NCBI GenBank assembly: GCA_018857735.1
Contig: JABMCL010000338.1
Coordinates: 115,001 to 179,000, forward strand
Direction: 5' to 3'
Source of the DNA: Alviniconcha marisindica
Taxonomy: Eukaryota > Mollusca > Gastropoda > Provannidae
Length of the DNA stretch: 64,000 bases
Positions within the stretch are counted from its first letter, which is position 1. Each line of letters begins with the position of its first letter. Below, one piece after another: positions 22,346-36,047 of this stretch. The notes beneath the pieces were generated by a model, which worked only from the letters and a program-made list of their open reading frames with translations, was not told the origin of the DNA and did no database searches. The position numbers and the translations under genes are program-made.

Positions 22346-23600
22346 TCAGACTTACGGTAAGTAAAAAAAACACTATTGCTTTACGTCCACAGAAGCAGGT
22401 CAGACCCATTTGCTCGCCCTTTTTATAGTGTTAGGGTTAGGTATTGTATTTTCAGCCACACCCCTTTTTCTCCCACACCATAAATATCAGTAATGATCAG
22501 ACATTGATCCTAGATATTATTGGAAGAAAAAGATGTGACCGTGGCCGGGACTAGTTGTGACTAACTTACACATTGTCGTATCAGTGCCGACGAGTGATGT
22601 TGTATCAGTGCCTACGTGATGTGGCAGGGTAAAAAAAAGTTAAAAAAATAAAATAAAATACTATGATGCGGTTGAAGCAACACAGTAACGCTCTTCTTCT
22701 TCCTGCCAGAGCGTTGCAAGTCCTTCAGCTATGTGTTTTTAAACGTTGGTCACGGTTAGTGCCTTGGCCCGGGTGTCATTAAAACAAGACCGTCAATGAA
22801 AATAAGACAGCTACTCCCGTAACCGTTAAAACTATATACATGACTGATGTCCATGGCTAGAGGTGGGGACAGGTTGAAGGTTGTGAAAGCCTAGTCGGCG
22901 ACTCTAGAAGGACTAGAGTGAAGAGGCTGAATAGCCATAGGAAGGAGCTCAGACTCATTTGCTCGCCCTTTTTGTTTCAGCTATATCAGTAACTTGAGTG
23001 ATTCAGTATTCACTGATGAACTAGGGCCCGCTAGTCACATGAAGACTCTGAATCACTCGTGAGATGCCATGCCGGTATGGGCGGAAACAGAATCTCGGTT
23101 CACTGACTCGCCGACACTAAATCGAGTAATCGCGGGTGAACTGACGACGGTAGTCAGTACCGGCTGAGCCGCTGCTATTCGTTAGCTAATCAGTGGCCGC
23201 CGGTTGTACTCAGCCGCAAAACTACACTGTGACGCTTCCGGACAAAACCTTGAATACTGCTAGGAACATATATTATTTATTGCCGGATGATTTCAATGTT
23301 AGTCACAGCGACACGTGGCTTCAGTGACTGGCACTGACTGACTCAGTGGCAGCCTAGCCTGTCGACAGAGAAACGCAGGTGGCATCGCATGGCTCGGCAA
23401 ATCAGTGGCACTGTGGCACTGCCGACTCGGCCGCTTATCATCCTATTCTATATCCGGCCCGGCAGAAACACTCCACTGAGGAGGCACAGTGATTTTTAGT
23501 TTCTCTCTCAGTTAAATGTAATCCGAGTAATCAGTGGCGAATTATACCAAGCCTTATACCGGCTCTATTCGGCAGTTGTAGGCTAATGATGGAGGATGTA
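22346..23600. other. Unrecognised intergenic DNA rich in CAGT/ACTG and CCG
   Basis: No gene seen. It includes a duplicated segment (22892-22952), a short direct repeat TATCAGTGCC (22579 and 22604) and many ACTGA/TCAGT words. Confidence 0.5.
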
Positions 23601-23677
23601 CAGGATTTACTAAGTACAAACGGTATGACCGACTAGACAAATACTGGAAGCAAAATAAACACGGGACAACGCGCGCG

Positions 23678-23678
<1 letters not shown>

Positions 23679-23752
<74 letters not shown>
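23679..23752. repeat. (CA)n microsatellite
   Basis: About 74 bases of uninterrupted (CA)n. Confidence 0.97.
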
Positions 23753-23754
<2 letters not shown>

Positions 23755-24394
23755 CACTGACACCAGTGCTTACCTTGGTACTTCCTTCCTTGGATCTGAC
23801 GCTCAAGGACGTTATCGGTCTTATTGCTGGCATCATGACCGCATCCGCGGCGCCTGGCAGCGGTTGGCGTTTGCAGCTCTTGCTGGATGGAAGCATGCTG
23901 CTGAAAACGGCTTGACTGTGACAAGGCAGCGGCCTCAACCGGCACAGACTGACGCCAAAGTCAGCCAGTTATGACACTGCAGCTCTACTTCGTCGGCAAA
24001 AAAACTGAGGGGAAAAAAAGCGCACCGGCAAATGTAACTCTTTGGCAGAGTTCACAGAGTTTTTGTTTTTGTTTTTTTGTCAGCAGGGTAAAACGCAGAG
24101 ACTGATAAGTTATCAGTTAACGTTTTATCAGTTTATTTGAGTCACTCAACTGAGATGATTGATTTTGTTGAAAATTTCCATATGACGGTTGCTGTATCTT
24201 TATGATAATGCCGGCCACTTCGTCCTCTTTCACTGACTTTCAGTCAAGGCATTCACAGTCACGTGAAAGTGAGACATGAAAAAGACTCCCGTTCTGAAGT
24301 TCCCACTCAGTCGATGTCACTGACTGACATCGGCCGAGGGGCGCTAATATTCTCCGCAAAACCTTAAATTGTTGAACCCTTTTATATAGCTCTA

Positions 24395-24820
24395 TTCTCC
24401 GCTCTCGAGCAGATTCACGGCACTCGCTTGTGATTTTACATGAGTGAATAGCTTTTCAATAGCGCGTTTTTGAATATCCACCCAAGTGGTGTACTTACAG
24501 CGCTGGCATGGCTGGTGCCACAGGAAACTGCTGCCGTCTCAGTGCGTTCTGTGTACACCATACGACCATGCACCATGTCACTTCATGCAATGCATGTTTA
24601 GCTGTAACCTGCCACCTGCAGGCTTTTTGTTAGAATGACCGGGATCTTTTACGTGCTGCTGCGGTAACACGGGGGTAAAACGGATACCGAAATAAGAGTC
24701 AGCACAGAAAGTTCACCCTGGAGAAGAAAATTCTCCCGCTGCTCCTGCAGGGATTCGAACCCTCGACCTTTCAATCACGAGTCCGGCGTTCTAACCACAG
24801 AGCTATCCCTCAACCACACA
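24395..24820 (-). mobile_element. tRNA-derived SINE, family A, full-length copy
   Basis: On the - strand: a tRNA-like head with A-box TAGCTCTGTGG (24805-24795) and B-box GGTTCGAATCC (24761-24751), then a body with CACCTGCAGGTGG-type words, ending GTGGATATTCAAAAACGCGC and a GAGCGGAGAATAG tail. The same family is at 51628-51995, 63830-64000 and, as fragments, 8600-8690 and 54190-54290. Confidence 0.8.
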
Positions 24821-24890
24821 CGTACGCGCATACGCACTCACCCCCCCCCCCCCCCCCCATACACACACACACACACGAACGAAGAAGCAG

Positions 24891-25461
24891 TACTTAGTGC
24901 AGGACTCCTGCAGTTACCCTGAGTGAAGTTATGTTCCTCAGGATCTTCAAAGCTTCTTATTCCTTAGTGCTGGGCTCCTGCAGTTACCCTGAGTGAAGCT
25001 GCGTTCCTCAGGATCTTCAAAGTTTCTCATCACTTAGTGCAGGACTCCTGCAGTTACCCTGAGTGAAGTTGTGTTCCTCAGGATCTTCAAGGCTTCTCAT
25101 CACTTAGTGCAGGACTCCTGCAGTTCCCCTGAGTGAAGTTGTGTTCCTCAGGATCTTCAAGGCTTCTTATCCCTTAGTGCAGGACTCCTGCAGTTACCCT
25201 GAGTGAAACTGCGTTCCTCAGGATCTTCCAGGCTTCTCATCACTTAGTGTAGGACTCCTGCAGTTACCCTGAGAGAAAAGTTGCGTTCCTCAGGATCTTC
25301 CAGGCTTCTCATCACTTAGTGTAGGACTCCTGCAGTTACCCTGAGAGAAAAGTTGCGTTCCTCAGGATCTTCCAGGCTTCTCATCACTTAGTGTAGGACT
25401 CCTGCAGTTACCCTGAGAAAAACAGTTGCGTTCCTCAGTATCTTCAAGGCGTCTCATCCCT
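24891..25461. repeat. 70-72-bp minisatellite, 8 copies
   Basis: Units repeat at 70, 70, 70, 70, 70, 72 and 72 bases, each with CTTAGTGYAGGACTCCTGCAG and then CCTGAG...CTCAGGATCTTC. CCTGAG and CTCAGG are inverted complements 13-15 bases apart in almost every unit. The final unit is broken (CTCAGTA). Confidence 0.95.
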
Positions 25462-25605
25462 TCCCCGTCCTGCCGGCGGTTGGTCGGTGCATCAGTAGGA
25501 CTATACGCACAAACCAACAGCCCTAGACTGTGAAGGACAGGCGTCAGCACTGAGTAGGCCTTTTACTATTTGAAGAAGGAAAGTGTTACTGTGACTTCAG
25601 AACTC

Positions 25606-26150
25606 AGGAGCTGTGTGGAAGTCGAGGTGGCCGTCCTGGGCTCCCGTCCCGAATGCCACGTGCTCTACGGTTTCTGTGGACGTAAAGCCCGGCAACACTC
25701 AACACTCCACCAAAACTGTGACGCGTCACACCTCAGTCAATGGTCAATGTTGAAAACATCAGATTCGCCTTGTGACAATGGACACAAAAGTCTTCATGCA
25801 GTTCCAGACAAGACCGACACTGATTTTCATAAAACAACTTGGAACCACTGACTCCCCCCGGCCGCGAACACTGTTGTACACAACTTGGACGTGAAAGAAC
25901 GAATAGCACAGAACAGACCACCGAGCAGTCCCGACATAAAATGTTGAACTGAGAATCCACACGGCCGTCATAGTTCAGGAGCTGTGTGAGAGTCGAGGTG
26001 GCCGTCCTAGGCTGTCCGTCCTAACGAGCCTTCCGGTTTCCGTGGACGTAAAGCTATACTGAACCATGCTTCAGCATTGGTCTCAGCTTGTCCCTAATAT
26101 GTCAACTGACATCTGAGGACGTTAAGCATCACTTCATCATCATCCACACA
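25606..26150 (+). repeat. Two dispersed-repeat copies (GTGGACGTAAAGC family)
   Basis: Copies at about 25606-25700 and 25975-26060. The second continues into GTCCCTAATATGTCAACTGA...GAGGACGTTAAGCAT (to 26128). Confidence 0.7.
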
Positions 26151-28600
26151 GCCGACACTCAGGGAAGGTCTCGGCTGATGACAAGTAACAGGTAGGCCTA
26201 ACCACACTGGAAGGTTCTCGGTGTAATGTAGGCTGTTACGTTGCACCGGGAAGGGCACCAAAGGGCAGGCCGGAATAGTTAAGTGAAACTCAAGTTGCGT
26301 GCACATGTCCCATTATCGTCATTTGGAACCGGGGTACACTTAGACCGGGGTACACTTCGCTGCCTCCGTGAAGTATAATATGTACACACACACAACACAC
26401 ACACACATACTCAGGCTGGAGCGTACACGAAGAGTAAGACCAGTGTTGCAGATCGCGCGCACCAAGAAACTTTTCGCCGGTTTTCAATACACAGCAGACC
26501 AGGAAGAACTTCGAAGCCTTTGTTCTGACGACGACTGTGTTGGCCCCTGTGGAAAACTGGGGGAAGAGAGGGGTTGGGGGGGGGGGGGGGGGGGGGGGGG
26601 GAGGGGAGGGGGGGGGGGGCACACTATGCTGTGTGTGTGTGGTGCCACGGGGCGAGTACAATGTGTTTGTGCGCGCGCGCGGCGTGAGTAAATAGCACAA
26701 TGAAGAGAACAGTCATGCACGAGATTCTGATACAATAACACAATAATTGTTACAAGATGCACTTGACTGATGCCGGAAAAAAATCACACACACACAAACT
26801 CATCTCTTGTGACCTCTGCGGCACGTGCTGTCCGATTATGCAGCCGGTTAATCTCTGTCATGGCCAGCTGTGGCGAGCGCGCACACACACACACACACAA
26901 CCAACACCACACACATACCACACCACCACCAGCGTACACACTACGGCACAAACAAAAGAACTACACGCGCATCGAACTGAGCCCTGTCGGGTTAGTGAGG
27001 GGATGGATGTAAAATTGACGGAATGAATGTCAGTCTGTCCCGGTGCAAGGTCCTGTAAAATCCGTCCAAGTCCAAAGATCTTCTAAACATACATGCTGGA
27101 AACTGCAGGACTTTAACAAACCTTTGATACATAAAAGGACCCATCAGTACAAGTTAATGCCGCTACTGCAACTATCCGAAACCACACACTACTACAATAA
27201 TACCGGCACAAATTACCGAGTAGTTTCTGCCTTTCGTTCTTTCCTGCACCGAGTCCATCACGTGTTTCTTGTCCACACGTTGTTGGACAGTGGTGGCGCT
27301 ATGGGCGTTGAAAGTAAAGGCACGTAATAGAAGGCCAGGGGCGCACACACAGTAATTACACGCCCTCTTGACCCCAGCGAACACTATGCTGCGGCCATGA
27401 CAATGGCGATGACTTCCGTGTTGTGTACACGTTTTCCTGCCTCCAGAGGCTAACTCCGGTCTTGGTGTTTATTGTTAACGAAACCACTAACTGGATTTTA
27501 ACTATTTTAAGAGAAAAAGGTCGAGAGAAAACAACATGTACGCTATCCACGGTGGGGTACTGCCGGTGGGTGCAGAAATGAAGGTGCATACGCCTACTTG
27601 GAGAAAGTAGCAACTGTGCCCGCTCACATTTAATACAGACTTTTAGAAATACTGCTCAAACACACGCAAACTTGTGCATAATCATATATTTGCACTTGCT
27701 TGACAGGAAGCACGACGGTGTCCTGGATGTTGCACGATGCTGATGGAAGCTCAAGGAAGTGGCCAAAGTTTCGAAGGACTTCTACACCGGCTAACTGTAC
27801 TAAACTGTAGAGGTGCATGGATTATTCTCATTTTACACAACAGTTGACTGGTCGTCCAGCCCAAAATGTGGACTCTTTTAACTGTTCACCGATTTTGAAC
27901 TTTGATCCTCCTAAGTTCTGTTTTCCGTATGCTGTCCACGGTGGGGTACTGTGTGCATAAATGAAGGTCACCTTTGCTGAGAATACAGAGCTATCAAAGA
28001 TTATCTTTGAAGTCTGCCAGAATATAGCTTTGCATGCATCACTCAATACCAGGGTTTTTGCCTTCCTAATTTCTTTCTTTTTGGTTAACTCAGCTTCATT
28101 TCCCCCCCGCAGTCCTCCTACAACATGCAGTGATGTGTGACGTACACTGTGAATCAGACTTTGACTTTGTATTTTGATGAAACGTTTCACCCTGATTGAC
28201 CTTTGAGATTGACTGGGCATTAGATATCAAGAATCAATGGATCAGTCCTTCTGGCTGCTTTCATTTGTTACCACTACAACACTTCAGCAGAACAACTTGA
28301 CATAACTGCTTCATGATGCTAGCAAAACCAGCTATCAAATTTCACATACACACAAACATGCATACACATCCTCTGCATTGCATAAACAATTTTCAAGAAC
28401 ACTTCACTTTCACCTAGTTTATTACTTGAAGAGTTCAAAATGATAGAGACAAAAACATACACATACTCATATCACACTGTACACAAATACATGCACATCT
28501 GAGTTGCAGTAATGATAGAGTCAGTCAGTTCTTGTACTACAGGCCGTTGTTGTTACTGGAGCATACCCCAGCTGAACACTCTGGGTGTTACCCAACATAT
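26151..28600. other. Intergenic stretch, no gene recognised
   Basis: Holds a G-run block (26577-26619), its mirrored (CA) tracts and a short sequence present twice, TCCACGGTGGGGTACTG at about 27548 and 27937. Open frames on either strand (for example 28220-27828 -) have no recognisable domain. Confidence 0.5.
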
Positions 28601-29221
28601 GCAATTTGCACATTGATGAAACAAATTCCACAAGGCAAGAGGATTGTGACTGAATTTTTATTATTTCCCTGCCATAATTTATGGGCAGTCCCATGTTGTC
28701 TCAGAGGAAACTGCAGGACTTTAATAAACTTGACAAAACATGGTGGTGCAGTTTCATCTGTATTTGAAAGCCCGGGATGAAGAATACAATAATATAAACT
28801 ACAGCAGACTGATTGTCTGTACTAGTCATGTGTATGTGCACTCACACACACATGCACATGCACCGCCATAGTCACATGTTTAAACACTTGCACCCACACA
28901 AAAGGTCATTCCACGATGCTGCACCCACCCCCTGCAACAGGCTGGTGGACGTATGCCTCATGAAGCAAAAGACATTGCTTCATTTTGGTGGCCACTGAAT
29001 CTTGTATTTGTTTTTAAATCCACGATCACCTCCGCCCCAATCCCTTTTCTCAACCACACTTTACCAAACACAATGAGCATGCTAGAGATCCCATACAAGT
29101 GTACCTCATACTGACACACGCACAAGAGTCACACACACTGTCTCTCTCTCTCTTTGACAAGCACATACACACACTTGAATACAAAAGTAAAATTTCCATT
29201 TGCACAGGCACAGATGTGAAG
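28600..29221 (-). other. Probable 3' UTR of SNAPC3
   Basis: This follows the SNAPC3 stop on the - strand. AATAAA at 28662-28657 is the best poly(A) signal candidate. No other gene seen. Confidence 0.4.
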
Positions 29222-29369
29222 TCAGGTAGGGCCAATTTTCTGCCTGTACTTGTAGGCCTTGAAGGGACAGATCTTGCGTCCCTTGTTGTCAAAGTGCAGG
29301 AGGGTGAAACAGCTGTGACACATGAAGCAGGGACTCTCGGGGGTCAGCTGACTGTCATGAACCACCCAT
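29222..29369 (-). CDS. SNAPC3: SNAPC3 exon 9: last zinc ligands and stop
   Basis: Residues 342-390, with PCFMCHSCFTLLHFD supplying C356, C359, C362 and H367; stop TGA at 29224-29222. A possible poly(A) signal on this strand is at 28662-28657. Confidence 0.95.
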
Positions 29370-32300
29370 CTGATGAGACAACAACAATCAAATCATGGGT
29401 GGTGTCAACGGATGTTTGGTGCTATCCTGTCAATACCGACAAATTCACAAGGGTGTCTGTTTCTCTTCTCTGATTTTTAATTTCCAAGACTGGTGTGCCT
29501 AGTGTTTATGTCAAAGAGATTACCAGTGAGTACCCGGTCTATTCTCATGCTTGACTAGAAGTAAGTGTGTTGTTGAAATGACTGGAACCACCGTAAATGT
29601 TCCAACTTTGAAGCCTAATCTCTCCATGTACAGATTGTCAGAAACACAAGCTCATCCCAATGCAGAAGGCAAACATACTAGAAGCACTCCTGACTACAAA
29701 TGTTCACACCTTCTACCTTGAGCTACATTCCTTACCATTCGCAAATGAATATTAAGCAATGCTGGTGATTTTGACATTAATAATAATGAATACTTAGAGC
29801 GCTTAACCCACACAGGCCCTAAGTGATAAAACTTAGGAAAGTAAGCAGACTTCATAGTCTCTCTCACAAAACTGTCCACTGACAGTTGTGCACCTGTTTA
29901 CAACTCGAGTGGTGTTTTATCACCCAATGATTCCAAGCACTAACCTGGCAGAGTCCATGAGGCAGGTTCTGCAGATGGTGCGTCTTGTCACCGTCTCACT
30001 CAGCAGGTAGGGGTACATGTTGACATCTTGCGGGTCATCACAGTGCGACAGCCTGCAACAACACACTCTCCCTCTTGTCATGACAACCATCACATATTTC
30101 AGTCTTGTTGGTCACCAGAGTGTAACATCTTGTTGGTCACCAGAGTGTAACAATTGCAACAACAACAAAACACTAGAAGACAAGGTGGCCATTGTATATT
30201 ACAGTCCTGCTGTCACCACAACGTAACAAATGTAACAACAAACTTTCAGTCTTGTTGGTCAGGTTAGTGTGACAACTGTAACAAATAACAGTGTTTTCAT
30301 GGCAACCATTGCATCAACAATCCATCTAAGTGCTGGCTACCAGCAACACATCACATTCAATGCAAAATGTCAACTATCTGCTTCAGTTCCACCTCTGGCA
30401 CTCCCCCCCCCCCCCCCCCCCCCACCACCGTATCTGTCTGATCTCTTTCAAACCTACACTCCCACCAGACAAATACAATCTGCATCTGGCACCTGTACCT
30501 TTGTCACCATCACGTAAACACAAAAACACCCGGTGAAAGATCATTTTCTTACCCAAGTGTATCTGTTCAGAACAGTTTGCCTAAAACACTCTGATGCCAC
30601 TCTTCTTTCAAAACCATCCTCAAAGCTCATCTGTTCAATAACTATTACTTAACTGAATTTCACAGCTGTGTCTATCTCCCCTTCTCTGTGTATGTGTGTG
30701 TGTGCGTGTGCATGTGCGTGCTACTGTTACTGCTGTTACAGGGGTCGCAAACGTGCAGAAACTGTGTTTTTAATGCATTATAAACCTTTCTCATGCAAAT
30801 GCTCAAGTCCCATGTGTTTACTATATATACGCAAAAAAGTCCACCTGTATGTCAGAATGCATTTTAAGGACTTTAAGCAGGGGTCTCTCTCTTGCTCAGT
30901 CTCTGTCTCTCAGATGTTGGGGTGCAAAGACAGCTGTCAAACCGTATCAACCACAATAGATGCCAGGCCAGGGTGGGTGACATCAAATGAGGTCAGTGTA
31001 GTTCACTGCCTATGTCAGTGTAACAACTGTAACAACAAAAACGCTACTTCTCATGGCATCCAACACATTTTCAGTCCTGCTGAGCATCATTGTAACGTTA
31101 CATGTGACCATCACCAGAAGACCTGGACGCCAACTGATTTTCACTGACCTGATGTCGGTGAAAATGATGATGTGTTCACAGTTTCCTTGGTGTTGATAGA
31201 GGTATGGGACACCAAGCTGAACATTCAAATCCAGAAACTTTGTGTCCTCCATCTTTGCTGTTTGAAAATCTGGGTATGATTCATGGTCTTTCTCTCTGGC
31301 CCACTTGAGGATGGGTCTGTGGCACAGCAGTTGGAAAACATTAAACAGTTCTACAGATAGCACGCACACCCACACACACCAAGCACATTCGTCCTGAGGT
31401 GACCCTGTGTGTTGACAGGACATTAAAATCCAATTACTAATCAACAAACCAAGCTCATGCATGCATACATAAAAATAATCTACAAAACAAAAGATGCATA
31501 ACTGATATAAATCATTCTATTAGAGCCCAAAACAACCAGCTATAAAATGCTGTAAATATCAATTTTTTTTGTTTTATTGCAATGTTTGGCTATACTGAAC
31601 AGTCAACACACACAGTTAGTAATTATTCTGGTACAAATGAACTTAAGAAACCAAGTTTTCATATCTTAAAGGTTACCCAAGAAAAATAAAGACAGAATGC
31701 ATATAAACAGCAAAATAATGAACAATACCAGACAGCTGAAGGACTTCACTTACTCGCTGTAGTCTCTGTTGTCTGCCTCTCTCATGTCATTGTAGAAAGT
31801 ATTCTCTATAAAGAACATGCCTGACTTGTAGATATTCTGGAAAGATATCAGAACCAATGAATACATAAACAGCCCACACCCCGAACCTACAGGCACTGGG
31901 ACGTTGAGGAGGAAGAGTTAGGGTAACTACAATGTAAGAGGAGGAAGACAATAATTCAGTGATGGCACCAGAATTTTGTCAACTGGTTCCAGAGGAAACT
32001 CTGGCAAACTGCTGCTAATCATTCCCCCTCCCCACCCCACTTCCCCTTCAAAAATTCTTCACAACTATCAGTATTTCCTGTCCTCAACTGAATAGTGACA
32101 CTGTGTATATTGCAGCTGTCTGTAGTAACTAGTACAGAACAGTTTTTGAGAAATAAAATACTGATTTTTTGTTTTCGCACAAAAGAGCAGCCTACAGTTG
32201 CCTTGTTGAAAAAGCATTGAAGCAACTTTCAGAACAGTCTCATTAAGTAAAATCTTGGGAAAATCTTTGGTTAAATTGCCATTTTAACATTGTCTACATT

Positions 32301-35219
32301 GTAGATTCTCATTTTGTGGACATTATCCTCAGAATAAAGGAAAAAAACTAAAACAAATCCATCCCACTTTCATTGCTGGCAAAATTATCATTTGTGTTTA
32401 CATGGGAAAGTTTATACTTTTTTTTTTATAGCAAAAATAGTTTTGTTCCAAACCTGCACTCAGTTTTCAAGTATTGCCATTTGATGCCAAATACTGCTCA
32501 CAATTTTTCATGTGGGTCAAAAATAATCACAGTACTAACAACTGCATCACATAGTATTATTATCAGGAAGCCTGGATCAAGCCACTAATTTTACTTGGAG
32601 ACCCTTATTGGTATTATTGCAACCGTATGTATTGTTTGAATGAAGAAGTGGTCACCCTACCTTGGCTGGGGTGAGACCTTCATTGGGAATGTTGGGGCAG
32701 CTGCTGAAGTCTCCAGCAATGGCATCGTCCTTCACACATGAAATATGATCCTTCAGGTCTGTGAGAGCTTGTGTGCCAATGACCTGAAACACTTCACCCT
32801 GTGCACAAACATGCAGTGAGAGAAACTTATGTTGGAAACAAATGCAACAAATATATCTAACAGAAAGTCAGTCATGATTAAGTAGGAATCCAGGAACGAA
32901 AGTAAAATAACAAATGTAATATAAACTGGCATTCATCAAGTGACTGTTGTCCAATGACTTACCATGATGAATAACAATTAACATACTCACATTTTGATGC
33001 AAGCACCCCCTTCCACCCAAAATGGCACACAGATATGCACAACAAGAACAGCAAAATGCTCTGGGGACTCATGTTCAAAACACACATGTGCGTGCATGCG
33101 TGCGCACACACACACACAAAAATTTGCCTTTATACTCTTTATACTTCTTCTTTTTTTTAACTCTTCTACGCATAAGCAAGGCTAAAATATTTTTGCACTT
33201 CTATGTATAAATGGTCAATATGAACACAGCTCATACTATTACTAGTCATAGTCAAATTTTGTTAGTTATAAATCAGATTTTAGCATTGTCAACTGCATAG
33301 GGTCACACTTGGGATGGAACAAGAATCAGCAATGACACAGTTTGTCGCACCAATGCTAATACCAATAGGCATTGTTTGTTGCACCAAAGCTAATAGAAAA
33401 AAGACTGTAATTAATACAAATTCATTCAATAGTAATGTTACTTGTTATACCAACCTTAGGCAAGAACGCAGGGTTGATGCGTGGGCGATAGACCTTAACG
33501 GTGAGAATAACATTTGGCTGTGGAACTCGGTCATCTGGATGGATGGTGATGTTTGGGTCAGGTGGCATCTGCAGGACAAACAAAGCAAAATTGGACTGTT
33601 CATTATGTTCTTGTTTGGATCTACTCTTGGTTGTCACTATCAGTTGTACTACATATCAACTACACTGCATGCAATGGAAAAGAAAAGACATGCATCATGT
33701 TCCTGAGAAGGCTACTTTTGTTACAGGGGGTATAAAAACAACCCTTTCCAAACAACAATTAAACTGAAAACAAAAAAATAAACAGTATTTAAAAAAATAA
33801 AAAAAATAAAAAAATAACTTAACAGTTGCATATTCACGGTAATACTGCCTATCCATGAGAAAGCAATAAGTGAATAACTTGCCATTTGGTTGAGAATTTT
33901 GTACAACTGCCTAAACCATTACATGCACATCAATTAATCACAACTAGAAAAGCAGGTGTTGTGAAAAGCACCGAGGTTTTATTCCAAACCTTTAGGTAGA
34001 TAATGTTGAAGTGACTTCTGTCATCTAATGTGCCCTTAATGTCGATAATATCTGCAAATGCAGTGCTTTTTTTCCTTTCTCTTTTTTCTTCTTCTGTGGA
34101 TTTTTTACTTCTTTGCAGCAATGCAGTTTTACTCTTTGTGGAACTCTGATTTGCCTGACCAACTTCTTGTTAGTGTTCCAAAAGTGACACTGCTCAACAG
34201 GCAGTATTGGCCTATATATTTATGTCTTGGCCTCTGAAACAGCACCTAGACATGTGAGACATCACTGCAGAGGCCCTACATCAACATGGACAACCACAGG
34301 TTACATCTGCCTTGATCAATGGCTGCGAAAGAGAAAAGTTCAACCAATGTTATCAAGTAATGAAGTATTATCATCATGACGCAAAGTGTAAATTATATTC
34401 ATTCAAAAATCTGTGATAAAAGGCAAAAGCCATGGCCAGGTGTCTTGAGTAACAGATTTATGGCAGGACAGACAGTGGCTGCATAAACCTGCGTGATTTC
34501 AAATGAGCCTACGATTACATCTGTAGAACAAGGCAAGGATGAGGACACCACTCTGTCCACACACACGGGTTAATTCTTTTTTAAATCAGATAAAAATGAA
34601 ATCAGTGTTTCTGCTAGAAGGAGAATGATCAGAACAAGAACATCAACACTCACCTTCAAGTGCAAAACTGATCAAAATCATCTCCTTTAAAAATTAGCTG
34701 AATACACACCAAAGCAATTCAAAGCATACTGTCCATGATCTGTTTAATGTATGTAGCAACAATATAACATTTGCAACACTGGACAAGAATCTGAAAAACA
34801 CAATTTGCGGTTTTTGTTTCAGACAAACCCCTGACCTTAAAGCAAGCTCAGGTTCATCAAATCTGAGGGCATAGTCATTAAACCTAGTACAAATCTGTAG
34901 ACCCTTAGCAAGGTTATAATTACACGAAGTTCGAAAGATCCCACTCAAACAGTGTCCAACAAAAAAAGTCAACGCTGAAGAAATGGAAAAATTGAACAAA
35001 GTCTTAATTAGGTAAGACAAAGAACAGAAAATTTTCAGTTTTAACTGTTTGGCTGTTGACACTACTGTGAATTGAAATATTAACATTTTTGACATGGATA
35101 CAGATGGCCACCAGTCCAACACTGATCACAGATTCACTTATTTCATGTAACTCTAGTAGAAGAATAATTAAAGATCTGCAGATTAAAAGTGACATGCACT
35201 GCATGTTGTGGCAGTATAA

Positions 35220-35292
<73 letters not shown>

Positions 35293-35984
35293 CTTGTGTG
35301 GTAGTAATAATACCTGCAAAACATCCAGCATTCTGTATTTCATCTTGCCCAAGACAAATAATTTGTAGTCAACCATTTTTCTCCGCTCCAGGTCACGTTC
35401 CTGGTACCTGCAAAAGTCCCCCAAGTAAATTATTCGAATTTTTGCGTCAGTGCATGTTATAGTGTTACAATGTGCATAACAAATATTAACGTGCCATACT
35501 TCATCCGATATCAGAGAACCACAATATCAGTGGCCTGACTTTGACGGTAAATGGGTTGAAAATACAACAACAGTTTTTTCCAGTTTCAATTCTTTTGCTG
35601 GTCTCTCCTCTGGTCCATCCATGGATACACACGGGATTTCAGGGGATTCCCATTGGGTACAAGAGTTTTAATTCTTTTGCTGGTCTCTCCTCTGGTCCAT
35701 AGATACACACCGGATTTCAGGGGATTCTCACTGGGTACAAGAGACAGTCACTTAGTACAAATATGGAAAGGGCTCCCTGCTGCTCTCCAAATGTAAAGCC
35801 AAGCATTAGCTTCATAAAATTTTGTCTGTGTGCACCTGTGGATGGTAGAAATATATCAGTGTCTGCAAGCACGTCTGTCAAGACGGCAAACAAACAAACA
35901 TACAATCACAAAACATATTTAATTATAGCACAAGTATGGATCAGTCATCAAACAAACAAAATTAAAGCAAGTGAATTTCTTGTT

Positions 35985-36047
<63 letters not shown>

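Noticed and set aside
24745..24815. A functional tRNA gene on the - strand
   Set aside because: The A and B boxes are good, but the acceptor stem and anticodon arm do not pair, and the body continues as a SINE.
24891..25461. CRISPR-like array
   Set aside because: Units are directly adjacent near-identical 70-72-base copies with no distinct spacers, in a eukaryotic context.
27828..28220. 130-codon - strand open frame downstream of SNAPC3
   Set aside because: Low-complexity start, no recognised domain, and part of it overlaps a sequence repeated at 27.55 kb.
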